DNA of 64,000 nt from JBAZDC01 sp041654595 (GTDB taxonomy: Bacteria > Pseudomonadota > Gammaproteobacteria > Burkholderiales > Burkholderiaceae_B), in NCBI GenBank assembly GCA_964551305.1, contig CAZKBT010000007.1:1-64000 (forward strand), in the 5' to 3' direction. Below, piece by piece: positions 17,157-26,105 of the stretch. The position numbers and the translations under genes were made by a program. The notes below the pieces were generated by a model. It made no database searches. It was not told the DNA's origin and was given only the letters and a program-made list of their open reading frames with translations. Each line of letters opens with the position of its first letter. Position 1 is the stretch's first letter.

Positions 17157-17627
17157 ATGTCTCCCTTTCGACACCATGCAAGTCATGTAATTTCAGCCGA
17201 TGCGCTTGTGCTGGATGCCGATCACCGCGCGTTGGACAAGGCTCTGCGATGGCTGGACGAAATAGCATCGAAGCGGCAATGGGAAAGCACGTTGCGCCAT
17301 GCTCTCACGCTTTGCCTGGACGAAGCGTTGAATAACATACTGATGCACGCGGTCAGGCACGACGAACACGGCGGCGGCCCCGCCATTGCCGTGGAAATTC
17401 ACTGTACGACATACAACGATCGGGTGGAATTGAAACTGACCGACAACGGCCCGCCCTTCGACCCTACCCATGTGATGCCGCTACCGCCTGCCGGCTGCAT
17501 CGCGCAAGCGAAGCCAGGCGGCAACGGCCTGCGCTTGATACGTCATTATGCTGACGCTTTACAGTACACGCACAAGGCCGGCCGCAATCACTTTTCAATG
17601 CTCAAGAACACGCAACCCTCATCATGA
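17157..17627 (+). CDS. btrW: Serine kinase / anti-sigma-type factor BtrW
   Basis: A 156-residue GHKL ATPase-fold protein of the SpoIIAB/RsbW type. The N box LDEALNNILMHA is at 54-65, the G1 box LTDNGPPFDP at 94-103 and the G2 box PGGNGLRLIRHYAD at 120-133. It is expected to phosphorylate BtrV on serine and to switch partners according to BtrV state. It ends back to back with btrA with no spacer. The ATG at 17157 lies in an AT-rich divergent region shared with btrV, without a BtrS-type box. Confidence 0.9.
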   Translation: MSPFRHHASHVISADALVLDADHRALDKALRWLDEIASKRQWESTLRHALTLCLDEALNNILMHAVRHDEHGGGPAIAVEIHCTTYNDRVELKLTDNGPPFDPTHVMPLPPAGCIAQAKPGGNGLRLIRHYADALQYTHKAGRNHFSMLKNTQPSS

Positions 17628-18209
17628 TCAGGGCGATGCCGTTCCCGACCGCAAGACCTGATCCAGCCAATTGCGCGCTTGCTGAGGGGAAACGGGGGAT
17701 TGGCCCGCCCCGAGGGCCTGGTCGAACCGATGTCCCATGGCTTCGTCGATGCGCGCCCTGGCCTGTGCGTCAAGAGAAGACGGCTGGATGCCCGCCCGTT
17801 CACAGACCGCGATGAAGCCGGGCCCCCGGCCCGTCGCGGAAAGATCGAGGCGTGTCAGAAAGTCCACGCCTTCCAGCACCTGGCTGCCGACTGCGGCCAT
17901 TTCGACGGCGCTCTCCACCGTCCGGGCATGAATAGGCTTGCCCGGGGCGCTGCTTAGTCCCAATTCGTGAGCGATGGCCTTGCCCATGCCCACGCCGCTG
18001 CTTTCTTCCAGCGCCCGCACGAGCTCCGCTGCCGCATCGCCGCTCGGAGCCGCCCAATCCACCTGACGGCCTTGCGGGGTCGTGCCCGTGGCCCGAACCA
18101 CCAGTTTCTGGCCGTCGAGATAAATTTCCTCGCCTTGAGCCGCCGCTTTCGCGAATGCCTGCAAGGAATCGGATGGCGTAGGCGACGAAGAAGGAAAATG
18201 AATGGTCAT
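17628..18209 (-). CDS. btrA: Probable BtrS anti-sigma factor BtrA/BspR
   Basis: A 193-residue soluble protein with no transmembrane segment. Its length and position beside btrS fit BtrA/BspR, the Bordetella protein of about 190 residues that binds BtrS, represses T3SS genes and is itself secreted. Visible features are a Ser/Pro-rich N-terminus, a short beta-type segment EIYLDGQKLVVRATGTTPQG, and helical regions with GMGKAIAHELGL and VGSQVLEGVDFLTRLDL. Assignment rests on context and size more than on a motif. A candidate BtrS promoter at 18277-18301 points at it, which would make a negative feedback loop. Confidence 0.65.
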   Translation of the reverse strand: MTIHFPSSSPTPSDSLQAFAKAAAQGEEIYLDGQKLVVRATGTTPQGRQVDWAAPSGDAAAELVRALEESSGVGMGKAIAHELGLSSAPGKPIHARTVESAVEMAAVGSQVLEGVDFLTRLDLSATGRGPGFIAVCERAGIQPSSLDAQARARIDEAMGHRFDQALGAGQSPVSPQQARNWLDQVLRSGTASP

Positions 18210-18276
18210 GATAATCGTGTTTACTTCAGCAATAGGAAGTCGGTTAAGGGCGCATTTCCCCGCTCTCGATAGATGA

Positions 18277-18301
18277 GTAACAAAACTCCGCCTAGAGTTT
18301 C
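18277..18301 (-). promoter_or_regulatory. Candidate BtrS promoter of btrA, in the 320-base btrA-btrS gap
   Basis: On the minus strand GAAACT (18296-18301, one base off GGAACT), 14 bases, GTTAC (18277-18281) with CTCA following as at 35714-35722. It is 68 bases from the btrA ATG. The rest of the 18210-18529 gap is AT-rich and would hold the btrS promoter; I see no clear box for btrS itself. Confidence 0.6.
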
Positions 18302-18529
18302 ATCGAATTGACATTTTTTCCATTATCGACGACAAAATCCTATCTAAAATCGTATGCTAAGACAAAAATCCCCCTGTTTTGCGGCCCATTGACTATTTAT
18401 GACAATATCGCTCAACAAGGTATATGTTGTAGTACACTGCCGACAAAAGAATACGAAATCTTTCAGAGGTGCCGTTCTGCGGCTTTGCCATAACACTTGC
18501 GTTACGGATCAATCTTAATGCGATGACAC

Positions 18530-19096
18530 ATGCAGAATTCCAGCACTGCGCCCCCGGGCCCTCTCGCATCCGATGTCGACGAAGACCACCTATTCAAAGA
18601 ATTGGTCGAGCAGCACTCGTCACGCCTGTACCGTTTCATCATCAAGCACATCGGCAATAGCACCGATGCCCAGGATCTGACCCAGCAAACCTTCGTGGAA
18701 GCCGTCCAATCCTACCGCAAATTCCGCGGCGAATCGCAGCTATCCACATGGCTGTATGGGATCGCCCTCAATCTCGTTCGCAATCACTTGTCCAGATCGC
18801 CCGAGAGGCGTTACGAATTCCTGAACGACGAATTCCTCGACGGCGAAATGACGTCATTGCCCACGCCCGATGCGCAGACCGAACAAAATCAGGCCATGGC
18901 GGCGCTGCGCAGCGCATTGGACGAACTGCCCGCGCACATGCGGGACTTGCTGCTGCTCGTCGGCACGGACGATATTTCGTACGAAGAGGCGGCGACGATG
19001 TTGATGGTGCCCGTAGGCACGGTACGCAGCCGCCTGTCCCGCGCCAGAAGCGCCCTGAAAGGCAAACTGCGCGATCGCGGCGTCATCGACGACTAG
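18530..19096 (+). CDS. btrS: ECF sigma factor BtrS (HrpL-like)
   Basis: A 188-residue group 4 sigma factor, the expected activator of the T3SS genes here. Region 2 covers ~20-90 with DAQDLTQQTFVEAVQSYRKFRGESQLSTWLYGIALN, and region 4 covers ~125-180 with LPAHMRDLLLLVG..SYEEAATMLMVPVGTVRSRLSRAR as the helix-turn-helix. The ATG at 18530 is the first usable in-frame start, since the in-frame ATG at 18518 hits a stop two codons later. It converges with the secretin gene and neighbours its putative anti-sigma gene. Confidence 0.92.
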   Translation: MQNSSTAPPGPLASDVDEDHLFKELVEQHSSRLYRFIIKHIGNSTDAQDLTQQTFVEAVQSYRKFRGESQLSTWLYGIALNLVRNHLSRSPERRYEFLNDEFLDGEMTSLPTPDAQTEQNQAMAALRSALDELPAHMRDLLLLVGTDDISYEEAATMLMVPVGTVRSRLSRARSALKGKLRDRGVIDD

Positions 19097-19114
19097 ACTT
19101 TAATCATCTCAGGC

Positions 19115-20926
19115 TCACGGCGCAATAAAGCCGGCGCTATCCGCCGCCGGCCCGGCATCGACATGGCGCGTGCGCGAAATCCGCGCCGGAGGCGTCTGGA
19201 ACATGGGCTCGTTCAATTGCAAGCGCCGCTGCCGCGCCTCCCGTATCTGCTGCTCGAGCAACTGCGTATCGATCTGCTGGACTTGCGGATCGACCGGAGG
19301 ACGCGGCACCCGCTGGCCGTCGATGGATACCACCCTCGGCCGTATCATGAACAAACGCTCCCGTTTTTGCCAGGTGCGCGACCGGTTCGAGAACAGCACG
19401 CCCACCAGCGGAATGTCGCCCAGGAGCGGCACCTTGTCGATGCGCTCGGATTCCTGGCTGCTGTTGTAGCCGCCGATCAATAGCGCCTGGCCGTCTTCGA
19501 CGATGGCCAGAGTGCTGATATTGCTCTTGCGCACGGTAGGCAGATTATCGATCTTCCGCTCATCCTGTATGCCGCCGTCTTCGATATCGATGATCAGCTC
19601 CACCTGGGATTCCGAGCTGCCTCTTATATATCGTGGCGTTACACGCAACGACGTTCCCACCGTCACGGGTGTCACCGTCGCGACACGCTCGCCGCTCGTC
19701 TGGATGTAGAACGTCTCCGACATGTCGATCAAGGCGCCCAGGTTGTCCGCCGTCAGGATGGAGGGCTGTGACAGGATCTGCGCCTCACCTTCTCCTTCCA
19801 GCGCGCGTATCCTGGCCACCAGATTATTGCCCACGCTCAACCCTATCATGCCGACGGAAGACACCGTGCCGGTATCGATAGGCAGGCCGCCGCTGGGCGT
19901 CAATCCCAGATTTCCATGACCGAAGGCCGTATTGCCGCTCAACGCGCCCCAGCTGACCCCCAGTTCCCCGACGACGTCCGCATTGACGTCGACGATCATG
20001 GCTTCGATTTCGATCAGAGTGCTGGGAACGTCCAGCTGGTCGATCAACTCCTGGTAAATCGGAAATCGGCTGGGAATATCCTGCACGATAATGGCATTCA
20101 AGCGCGTGTCCGCCTGTATCGTCGGCGCCAGAACACGCCTGCCCGCGGCCGCCGCGCCGCCCGAAGCCTGTTTTTCGGGCTCGACGACGCCGTTGCTGGT
20201 TTCCGTAATGACGGGCGGATTGTTGCGCAATGGCGCCGCAATGGCGGCCAGATTTTCATCGTTCGCCCCGCCGCTGCCCGTCAACAACTGGCGCAGGATG
20301 GTCGCCAGACCCGGCGTGGTCATGCTGGTGTCGCGATAGCTGACCTGCCTGTCGTTCACCGACGCATGCCGCAAGCGAAATACCATCACCTGCTGTCCGC
20401 CCTCCACCAATGGCAAGGCATCCACCGTACGCTCTATCAATGCGACATAAGCCGGCGGGCCGGATACCAGCGCCAAGCCTTGCTCGGGCAGCTCACCCCA
20501 GCCAAAACGCGTGTCCAGCACGCCCAATTGCAGCAACGCCTGCCGAAGTCCCGATACATCGCCGTACGGCGGGGAAACGGTCGCCGTGCGCATATCGGCG
20601 GCACGGCTGATGAACAGGGTACCGGCATGCACGAACCAATGCAGGCCATACACCCCTGATAGCCGATCCAGAAACTCGGTGGGCGTCGCCGCATTGAACC
20701 GGCCATTCACGCTGCCCGCCACACTGCGGGCGATCTGCGGCGTCAGGCTGAAGCTGGCCGCGAATTCACGCAATACCTCGCCAAGGTCCTGATCCTGCGC
20801 GTAGTAGCTGAAAGGCGCTTGCGGCCACGGTGTCGCGGCCTGCGCCGCAGCCGTATTCGACACGCTCACGGCCGCCGCCAGCGCAACCGCGCTCAACCAG
20901 GTTTTCGTCCTTGCTATTTTGACCAT
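19115..20926 (-). CDS. bscC: Type III secretion outer-membrane secretin BscC (SctC)
   Basis: A 603-residue secretin that forms the outer-membrane ring. A signal peptide (KTWLSAVALAAAVSVSNTAAAQA) starts at the ATG at 20926, which is why I prefer it over 20986. Two N-domains follow at ~45-260, then the secretin core at ~300-560 with VPLLGDIPLVGVLFSNRSRTWQKRERLFMIRPRVV at its end. A C-terminal tail of ~50 residues may bind a pilotin, though none is seen in the window. The gene is last in the long leftward operon, 34 bases after bscU. Confidence 0.95.
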   Translation of the reverse strand: MVKIARTKTWLSAVALAAAVSVSNTAAAQAATPWPQAPFSYYAQDQDLGEVLREFAASFSLTPQIARSVAGSVNGRFNAATPTEFLDRLSGVYGLHWFVHAGTLFISRAADMRTATVSPPYGDVSGLRQALLQLGVLDTRFGWGELPEQGLALVSGPPAYVALIERTVDALPLVEGGQQVMVFRLRHASVNDRQVSYRDTSMTTPGLATILRQLLTGSGGANDENLAAIAAPLRNNPPVITETSNGVVEPEKQASGGAAAAGRRVLAPTIQADTRLNAIIVQDIPSRFPIYQELIDQLDVPSTLIEIEAMIVDVNADVVGELGVSWGALSGNTAFGHGNLGLTPSGGLPIDTGTVSSVGMIGLSVGNNLVARIRALEGEGEAQILSQPSILTADNLGALIDMSETFYIQTSGERVATVTPVTVGTSLRVTPRYIRGSSESQVELIIDIEDGGIQDERKIDNLPTVRKSNISTLAIVEDGQALLIGGYNSSQESERIDKVPLLGDIPLVGVLFSNRSRTWQKRERLFMIRPRVVSIDGQRVPRPPVDPQVQQIDTQLLEQQIREARQRRLQLNEPMFQTPPARISRTRHVDAGPAADSAGFIAP

Positions 20927-20960
20927 ACTCACTTGATTCCTAAATAAAACATGCGGGTCG

Positions 20961-22034
20961 TCATGACGCTTCACCGTCATCGTCATACCCGCGCCCTTGC
21001 GCCAGTTGACGGACCAGCTTCAATACTTCGGCAACGGGCTCGACCAGCTCCGTCGGAATATACTGATCCAGCTCGCCTTTCTCGATCAATGCGCGCGTCA
21101 ACGGCACATTGCGCATGACGGGGATGCCTTCCTCGCGCGCCGCGGCAACCATCCGGCGAGCCAGTTCGCCCTCGCCCTTGGCCAACACCACCGGCAGCGG
21201 CGTCTCGTCGTCATCGTAGTACAGCGCAACAGCATAATGCGTCGGGTTCGTCACCACCACCGTGGCCTTGCGCGTGCGCGCCACACTGTTTTGCATCGCC
21301 ATCTCTTGGTGCAGGTGCTTGCGCTTGCTCTTGATGATCGCATCGCCTTCCATTTCCTTGTATTCCTGCTTGACCTCCGATTTGGACATCTTCAGGCCTT
21401 TGCGATACTGAAAACGCTGCCAAACCAGATCGGCCAAAGCGATAACGGAATAAGCCACCGCAATATTGACGATCAGCACGTACAACATGCTGCCCAATGC
21501 GGACACGACGCCGTCCAGGCCGGCATGCGGAATTCGCACGAGTTCGGACAGATCGTCGCGGACAATGAAGAACACCAGGCTGGACAGTATCAGAATTTTC
21601 AGGGAAGACTTCAGAAACTCGACGAAATTCTTCACCGAGAACATGTTCTTCAGGTTGCTGACGACATTCAGCTTCTTTCCCGAAGGCTTCAGCTTTTCGA
21701 AGGCGAGCACGATGCCCACCTGTATGAACTCCGCAAACATGCCCACCATAAGGACGATCAGGATGAAAGGCAGCAGCAGATTGACCATCTCCTTCACGAC
21801 CGTATCGAGCAGGATGCGGACTGCCAGCCCGAATTCCATTCCCATCAGAGTGGACGGCGCAAGAATGATGCGCCCGAGCCGTCCCACGAGCTGCTCGGCA
21901 TCGCCCAGCAAGTAGCCGAACAGGGCTAGTATGAGCAGGGTCTGCGTAAAGTCCTTGCTATGGGCGACGTCGCCCTTCTTGCGGGCGTCTCGCAAGCGCT
22001 TGCTGGTCGGCTGTTCGGTCTTTTCGCCGCTCAT
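20961..22034 (-). CDS. bscU: Type III export apparatus switch protein BscU (SctU)
   Basis: A 357-residue FlhB/YscU family inner-membrane protein that controls the substrate switch. Four transmembrane helices lie between ~30 and ~205, then a charged linker and the autocleavage motif NPTH at 263-266 (cleavage between Asn and Pro). It starts MSGEKTEQPTSKRLRDARKKGDVAHSKD, typical for the family. The ATG at 22034 overlaps the bscT stop as ATGA, and GGAG lies upstream. The longer open frame through bscT is a shadow. Confidence 0.96.
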   Translation of the reverse strand: MSGEKTEQPTSKRLRDARKKGDVAHSKDFTQTLLILALFGYLLGDAEQLVGRLGRIILAPSTLMGMEFGLAVRILLDTVVKEMVNLLLPFILIVLMVGMFAEFIQVGIVLAFEKLKPSGKKLNVVSNLKNMFSVKNFVEFLKSSLKILILSSLVFFIVRDDLSELVRIPHAGLDGVVSALGSMLYVLIVNIAVAYSVIALADLVWQRFQYRKGLKMSKSEVKQEYKEMEGDAIIKSKRKHLHQEMAMQNSVARTRKATVVVTNPTHYAVALYYDDDETPLPVVLAKGEGELARRMVAAAREEGIPVMRNVPLTRALIEKGELDQYIPTELVEPVAEVLKLVRQLAQGRGYDDDGEAS

Positions 22035-22831
22035 GGAGATCTCCATTGGCCGTCGAGGAATGGAATGATGTCCCTGGCTTCTTCGATCATATCGATCGCA
22101 TAATCGAACAGCGTGACGGCATACACGATGAGAACCAGCATGGCCAGGGCGCTTTTGATCGGCATGGCCAAAAAGAAAACCTGCAATTGCGGCGTGAACC
22201 GGCTGATCAAGCCCAGCCCCAGCTCGGCCAGGAACATGGTGATCACCACCGGCGCCGCCAGCAGAAGAGTCAGCCTGAGCATCCTGCTGATCTGATCCAG
22301 CAGCAGCGGACCGTGCTCGGCGTGCAGCGAGGGAAAGAACGTCCAGATATCCCAAACACGGAAGCTGTCGTACAAAATGGAAAGCATCAGGGTAAAGCCG
22401 CCGACCGCCATGAAAAACACGATGAATGCCTGATTGAGCAATATTCCCAATGGCGACGTGTCGTTGCCGGTCAACGGGTTGATGGTCGCGCCTATGCTCG
22501 CTCCGCGCTGATTGTCGATCAGGAAGCCGATCGCCTCGAAGACCCAGAAGGGAATGACGAACATGAAGCCCAGAAGCAGGCCGATAAAAGCCTCTTTTCC
22601 GATCAAGACAGCGAATTCCACGGCATCCGGCTGGATCTGCGCATATTGCGGCATGACCACCGGAACCAGCACCAGCCCCATCGCCGCCGCCACGCCGTAA
22701 CGGATCATGCCCGGCATAACTTGCCGATTGAAGATTGGCAGCATGGCGCACGCGGCCAGAATGCGCGGCTGCGTCATGGCAAGCGAGCCCAGGAAAACCG
22801 ACACATCCGCGTACATGGCGCCAGAGATCAC
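22031..22831 (-). CDS. bscT: Type III export apparatus protein BscT (SctT)
   Basis: A 266-residue SpaR/YscT/FliR family protein, part of the SctRST export gate. About six hydrophobic segments are visible, with EAIGFLIDNQRGASIGATINPLTGNDTSPLGILLNQ as the conserved loop. GTG at 22831 is chosen as start because AAGGAAAG follows the bscS stop at the right distance; ATG at 22816 is the alternative. It overlaps bscU by four bases. Confidence 0.95.
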   Translation of the reverse strand: MISGAMYADVSVFLGSLAMTQPRILAACAMLPIFNRQVMPGMIRYGVAAAMGLVLVPVVMPQYAQIQPDAVEFAVLIGKEAFIGLLLGFMFVIPFWVFEAIGFLIDNQRGASIGATINPLTGNDTSPLGILLNQAFIVFFMAVGGFTLMLSILYDSFRVWDIWTFFPSLHAEHGPLLLDQISRMLRLTLLLAAPVVITMFLAELGLGLISRFTPQLQVFFLAMPIKSALAMLVLIVYAVTLFDYAIDMIEEARDIIPFLDGQWRSP

Positions 22832-22843
22832 CGCGCTCTTTCC

Positions 22844-23107
22844 TTATGTGAGATGAAAAAGATCGAATATGGACAGGGTGAAGTTGTACAGCTCGCCGCT
22901 AAGCCAGCGCGCCGTCAACATGATCGTCGCGAACACGGCGATCAGCTTCACCGCGAAGGACAAAGTCTGTTCCTGGATTTGCGTCAGCGCCTGGAACAGG
23001 GAAAACAACGTTCCCACCAGAGCGGCCACCACGATGGGAGGCAACGACAGCCACAGCACCAGATAAAGCGCCTGCGTCATATAAGACACGAGATCCACTT
23101 CGTTCAT
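22844..23107 (-). CDS. bscS: Type III export apparatus protein BscS (SctS)
   Basis: An 87-residue FliQ/SpaQ family protein with two transmembrane helices at ~15-40 and ~50-72 and the loop ALTQIQEQTLSF between them. It is a component of the SctRST pore. Start ATG at 23107 with a G-rich stretch upstream. It sits between bscR and bscT in the usual order with short spacers. Confidence 0.95.
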   Translation of the reverse strand: MNEVDLVSYMTQALYLVLWLSLPPIVVAALVGTLFSLFQALTQIQEQTLSFAVKLIAVFATIMLTARWLSGELYNFTLSIFDLFHLT

Positions 23108-23131
23108 CGCGCCCCCGCAGTCCGTGCTCTT

Positions 23132-23824
23132 TTACGCATATGACAGCACCAATCCCTGTATCAGGCGCGTCCAGCCATCGACCATGACGAACAGGAACAG
23201 TTTCAAAGGCATGGAAATCGTTATCGGCGAAACCATCATCATTCCCATGGCCAGCAGAATGTTCGAGACGATCAGATCGATGATCACGAAAGGCAAGTAC
23301 AGCAAGAATCCCAACTTGAAAGCCGCCGTCAGCTCCGACAATAGGAAGGCGGGCACCAGAACCAGCAAATCGTCCTGACGCAAGTGGGCCGCCTGCTCAT
23401 CCCCCCAGAGTTCACGCGCCGAGCTGACGAAAAATTCCCTGTGCTGGGCGTCGCTGTGCCGCATCATAAAGCCGCGCACAGGCTCGACGCCGCGCTGGAC
23501 GGCGGAAATGATGGACGCGATGTTGCCGTTGCCGGCCGGCGCAGCCGACTCGGAGTCCGGACCGGGAAAGACCTGTTCGGTTTGGCCGACCGTTTTAAGC
23601 TCCTCGCCGACCTGCACGATGACCGGCCCCATTACATAAGCCGACAGAATCAACGCCAAGGCGTACAGCGCCATGTTCGGCGGAATCTGCTGCACGCCCA
23701 GCGCGTTGCGCAACAACATCATCACGACCGCTATCTTCACGAACGACGTGGTCAGGACAGCGGCAAGCGGCACCAGCGCCAGCAGCGCCAGTACTATTGC
23801 CAGGCTGATCGGGTCCATGGCCAT
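23132..23824 (-). CDS. bscR: Type III export apparatus protein BscR (SctR)
   Basis: A 230-residue FliP/SpaP family membrane protein of the export gate. TSFVKIAVVMMLLRNALGVQQIPPNMALYALAL near the N-terminus and FLLYLPFVIIDLIVSNILLAMGMMMVSPITISMPLKLFLFVMVDGW at the C-terminus are the family signatures. The ATG at 23824 overlaps the bscQ stop as TGATG; ATG at 23818 is possible. A periplasmic region between ~75 and ~160 separates the helices. Confidence 0.96.
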   Translation of the reverse strand: MAMDPISLAIVLALLALVPLAAVLTTSFVKIAVVMMLLRNALGVQQIPPNMALYALALILSAYVMGPVIVQVGEELKTVGQTEQVFPGPDSESAAPAGNGNIASIISAVQRGVEPVRGFMMRHSDAQHREFFVSSARELWGDEQAAHLRQDDLLVLVPAFLLSELTAAFKLGFLLYLPFVIIDLIVSNILLAMGMMMVSPITISMPLKLFLFVMVDGWTRLIQGLVLSYA

Positions 23825-24993
23825 CACGAACCCGTCCGGCTCAAGCGCAGCAGTCGCACGCCGATTCGCCCATCGACATCCACGAGCTCGCCGTACGCCA
23901 CCGTTACGCCGTTGACCCTGACCCTTACGGGTCCATCCTCCAGCGGACGCTGAAGATCGAATACATCACCGGGCTGCAACCGCCTCAGCTCACCCAAAGG
24001 CAAGCGGCGCGCGCCGAGATCGAAATCAAGCGCAACGGGCACGTCATCGAACGACGCCGTGGATTCCGGCGCCGCATCCCGCGCGTCGCCCGACGAACCC
24101 CGCTCTTCGTTCAGTACGTGTTCCTCTGCCGCATCGCCGCCATTCGCCGCGGCACCGTCGTCGCTCATCACGGCATCACCCCCATCCAGTTCATCCCCAG
24201 GCACATCGGTCATAACTTTCTTCCACGAGTCGGTCACTACATAGTGTTGATCTTCATGCCTCACACGCAGCCCCGATCCCGACTCCGTGCATAGCCATAG
24301 TCCCGCTTGCGCGTCGACATAATATCGATCGAGCACGACGACATCCCCCGCTTCCAGCGACCGGATCGTATTCCATGGCAGGCTCGCCACGCCGATGCGC
24401 AGCGCCACATCGATCGGGATCTGGTCCACCGGAATGTCGTTCTCGGCTTCCGGCAGCTGCGCCACCAGCCCGGCCAGCAGCTGCAAAGCGAAACCGTCGC
24501 AGCGCAGCTCGCCGACGGCGAGACCATCGGGGCGGCTAGACTGCAACGTAATCGTCCAGGCATGCGGCAAATGCGCCTGCGCATCGGCTTCCTGCACATC
24601 CTGTACCGACATCACGCGCGGCTTGCCCAAGCCCGACGTATCGACCAACGTCATCCATTGCGCCAGCATGGCATCGAACGCCGCGGCGAAGATTTCGTCG
24701 GGCAAGTCGCCGAACTGGACGTCGCGATATCGCGCCTCCAGCCACACCACCGCCAATCGGCGCGGCAGACGCAGGTACAACCGCCCGCCCGCCCATTCCA
24801 GCCGCACGCCCAGATCACATTGCGCGGCCAGCGCCGCCGTTGCGCCACTGCTCAAGGAACACGTCCACGGTTCATCATCGGTCAAAGCCAGCTTCACGCC
24901 ATGACAGGTACGCCTTGCGATGACGCCGACAGCTTCGGCCTCGCTCTCGCTCAATTGCAATACGGGCCGGAATACAGAATGAGGCATAGTCAT
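23824..24993 (-). CDS. bscQ: Type III sorting-platform protein BscQ (SctQ)
   Basis: A 389-residue C-ring/pod protein of the FliM/FliN-like YscQ family. The C-terminal SpoA domain at ~315-385 reads DVPVALDFDLGARRLPLGELRRLQPGDVFDL.. ending in GRIGVRLLRL. A second SpoA-like region lies at ~180-260, and an acidic Ala/Gly linker at 262-312 separates them. Internal ATG codons at 24213 and 24168 follow purine-rich stretches and could give a short C-terminal product as in other YscQ proteins. It overlaps bscR by one base. Confidence 0.9.
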   Translation of the reverse strand: MTMPHSVFRPVLQLSESEAEAVGVIARRTCHGVKLALTDDEPWTCSLSSGATAALAAQCDLGVRLEWAGGRLYLRLPRRLAVVWLEARYRDVQFGDLPDEIFAAAFDAMLAQWMTLVDTSGLGKPRVMSVQDVQEADAQAHLPHAWTITLQSSRPDGLAVGELRCDGFALQLLAGLVAQLPEAENDIPVDQIPIDVALRIGVASLPWNTIRSLEAGDVVVLDRYYVDAQAGLWLCTESGSGLRVRHEDQHYVVTDSWKKVMTDVPGDELDGGDAVMSDDGAAANGGDAAEEHVLNEERGSSGDARDAAPESTASFDDVPVALDFDLGARRLPLGELRRLQPGDVFDLQRPLEDGPVRVRVNGVTVAYGELVDVDGRIGVRLLRLSRTGS

Positions 24994-25002
24994 GAAAATC
25001 GA

Positions 25003-25599
25003 TCAGTTGTCATCTGGACGCATCACCGCTTCCAGCAAGCGCGGATCATCGTCGTCATCGCTGCGCACTTGTACCGTCACGTCACGGTTCAGGCGGCCGG
25101 CCAGATGGCGAGCCAAATCGCGCGTCATTCCGCCCATCATGGAACGGACCGATTCGGAAGAGCAGACGAAACATGCGACCAGACGCCCTTCCTGCTCCAA
25201 GACGCGCACGCTGAGTCCCGGAAACGCGGCCTCGCCCACATCGATGCGCACCTCCCGGCGGCCGGACAATTCGTCCGAAACCAGCATCCGATGCACGCAT
25301 GCGTCCACCAGCTCGCCCAGCTGCCGCGGACTGCTCGTCGCGGACTGCTGCGCCACAGATTCGTGGCCCTGCTGTCCGAGAGCCAGCCCGCGAAAAAACG
25401 AGGGATCACCCGCCGGCCCCGGCAGGAGCTCGCGCGGTCCCGCATCTTTCTCGTCCAACAGCTTGCGGAAACGCTGCACGTCCTCCGGCTGCACCATGCG
25501 CTTGCGCTCATCCCCCCGATCCTGGTCGCGCGCCGACATATCCATGCGCTCATCCCGGCTCATGCCGAGCCCCGACGGATTCTGACGTTCTATGCTCAT
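25003..25599 (-). CDS. bscP: Type III needle-length regulator BscP (SctP), putative
   Basis: A 198-residue protein at the SctP position between bscO and bscQ. The N-terminal half is charged and poorly conserved (MSIERQNPSGLGMSRDERMDMS), and the C-terminal ~100 residues (VHRMLVSDELSGRREVRIDVGEAAFPGLSVRVLEQEGRLVACFVCSS) form the folded switch-type domain. It is shorter than YscP but similar to HpaP-type members. The ATG overlaps the bscO stop as ATGA. The call rests mainly on gene order. Confidence 0.78.
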   Translation of the reverse strand: MSIERQNPSGLGMSRDERMDMSARDQDRGDERKRMVQPEDVQRFRKLLDEKDAGPRELLPGPAGDPSFFRGLALGQQGHESVAQQSATSSPRQLGELVDACVHRMLVSDELSGRREVRIDVGEAAFPGLSVRVLEQEGRLVACFVCSSESVRSMMGGMTRDLARHLAGRLNRDVTVQVRSDDDDDPRLLEAVMRPDDN

Positions 25600-26105
25600 T
25601 GCGTCACTCCTTCCTGTTCGGTCCCGATGTCCTCCACCCGCCCCCAGGCAAGCGCGGCGACCTCTTCCATATCATTGTCCTCGCGACGCTCATTTTCGAG
25701 CGCTTCCTCCAATGAATGCAGCCGAACCAGCTCGATGAACTTCTCGGTATTGCGTCCGGCCTCGCGATACTGTTCTTGCGCTTCGATCTTTACCTCGCGG
25801 GCGCGCTCGCGTTCTTCATCGAGCTGCGCGAGCCTGGCGCGATGCTGCTGCTCCTGCTCTCGCAACGTCGCTATGCACGCATAGACGTGCTCGATGTCCT
25901 GCCGCCTCACAGCCCTCTTGCAAAGCTCGGCATACATGTCCAATTCACGCTGGCGGGCCGTTTCCTGAAACCGGAACAGTTCCTGTTGCGCGTCCGCATG
26001 CCGTTGCTCGGCCTCCTGGTGCTCGCGCTGGCACGCCAGGAAGTGTCGCTGGGCCTCGCTTTCGCGGTGTCGCTTTATGCTCAGCATATCGTCGAACGTG
26101 CTCAT
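25596..26105 (-). CDS. bscO: Type III stalk protein BscO (SctO)
   Basis: A 169-residue, almost wholly charged coiled-coil protein (for example REHQEAEQRHADAQQELFRFQET), matching the FliJ/YscO central stalk that links the ATPase to the export gate. Coiled coil runs from ~10 to ~150. It overlaps bscN by ATGA upstream and bscP by ATGA downstream. Sequence conservation in this family is low, so position and coiled coil carry the assignment. Confidence 0.85.
   Translation of the reverse strand: MSTFDDMLSIKRHRESEAQRHFLACQREHQEAEQRHADAQQELFRFQETARQRELDMYAELCKRAVRRQDIEHVYACIATLREQEQQHRARLAQLDEERERAREVKIEAQEQYREAGRNTEKFIELVRLHSLEEALENERREDNDMEEVAALAWGRVEDIGTEQEGVTQ

Noticed and set aside
18505..18515. 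GTTACGG before btrS as a BtrS box
   Set aside because: No GGAAC-like block 14-15 bases upstream (sequence there is GGCTTT), so autoactivation is not supported.
20927..20986. Earlier ATG for bscC
   Set aside because: Would add 20 residues before a clear signal peptide and overlap bscU; ATG at 20926 places the signal at the N-terminus.
22046..23143. 365-codon plus-strand frame across bscT and bscS
   Set aside because: Antisense shadow; the minus strand encodes recognisable export gate proteins with normal spacing.
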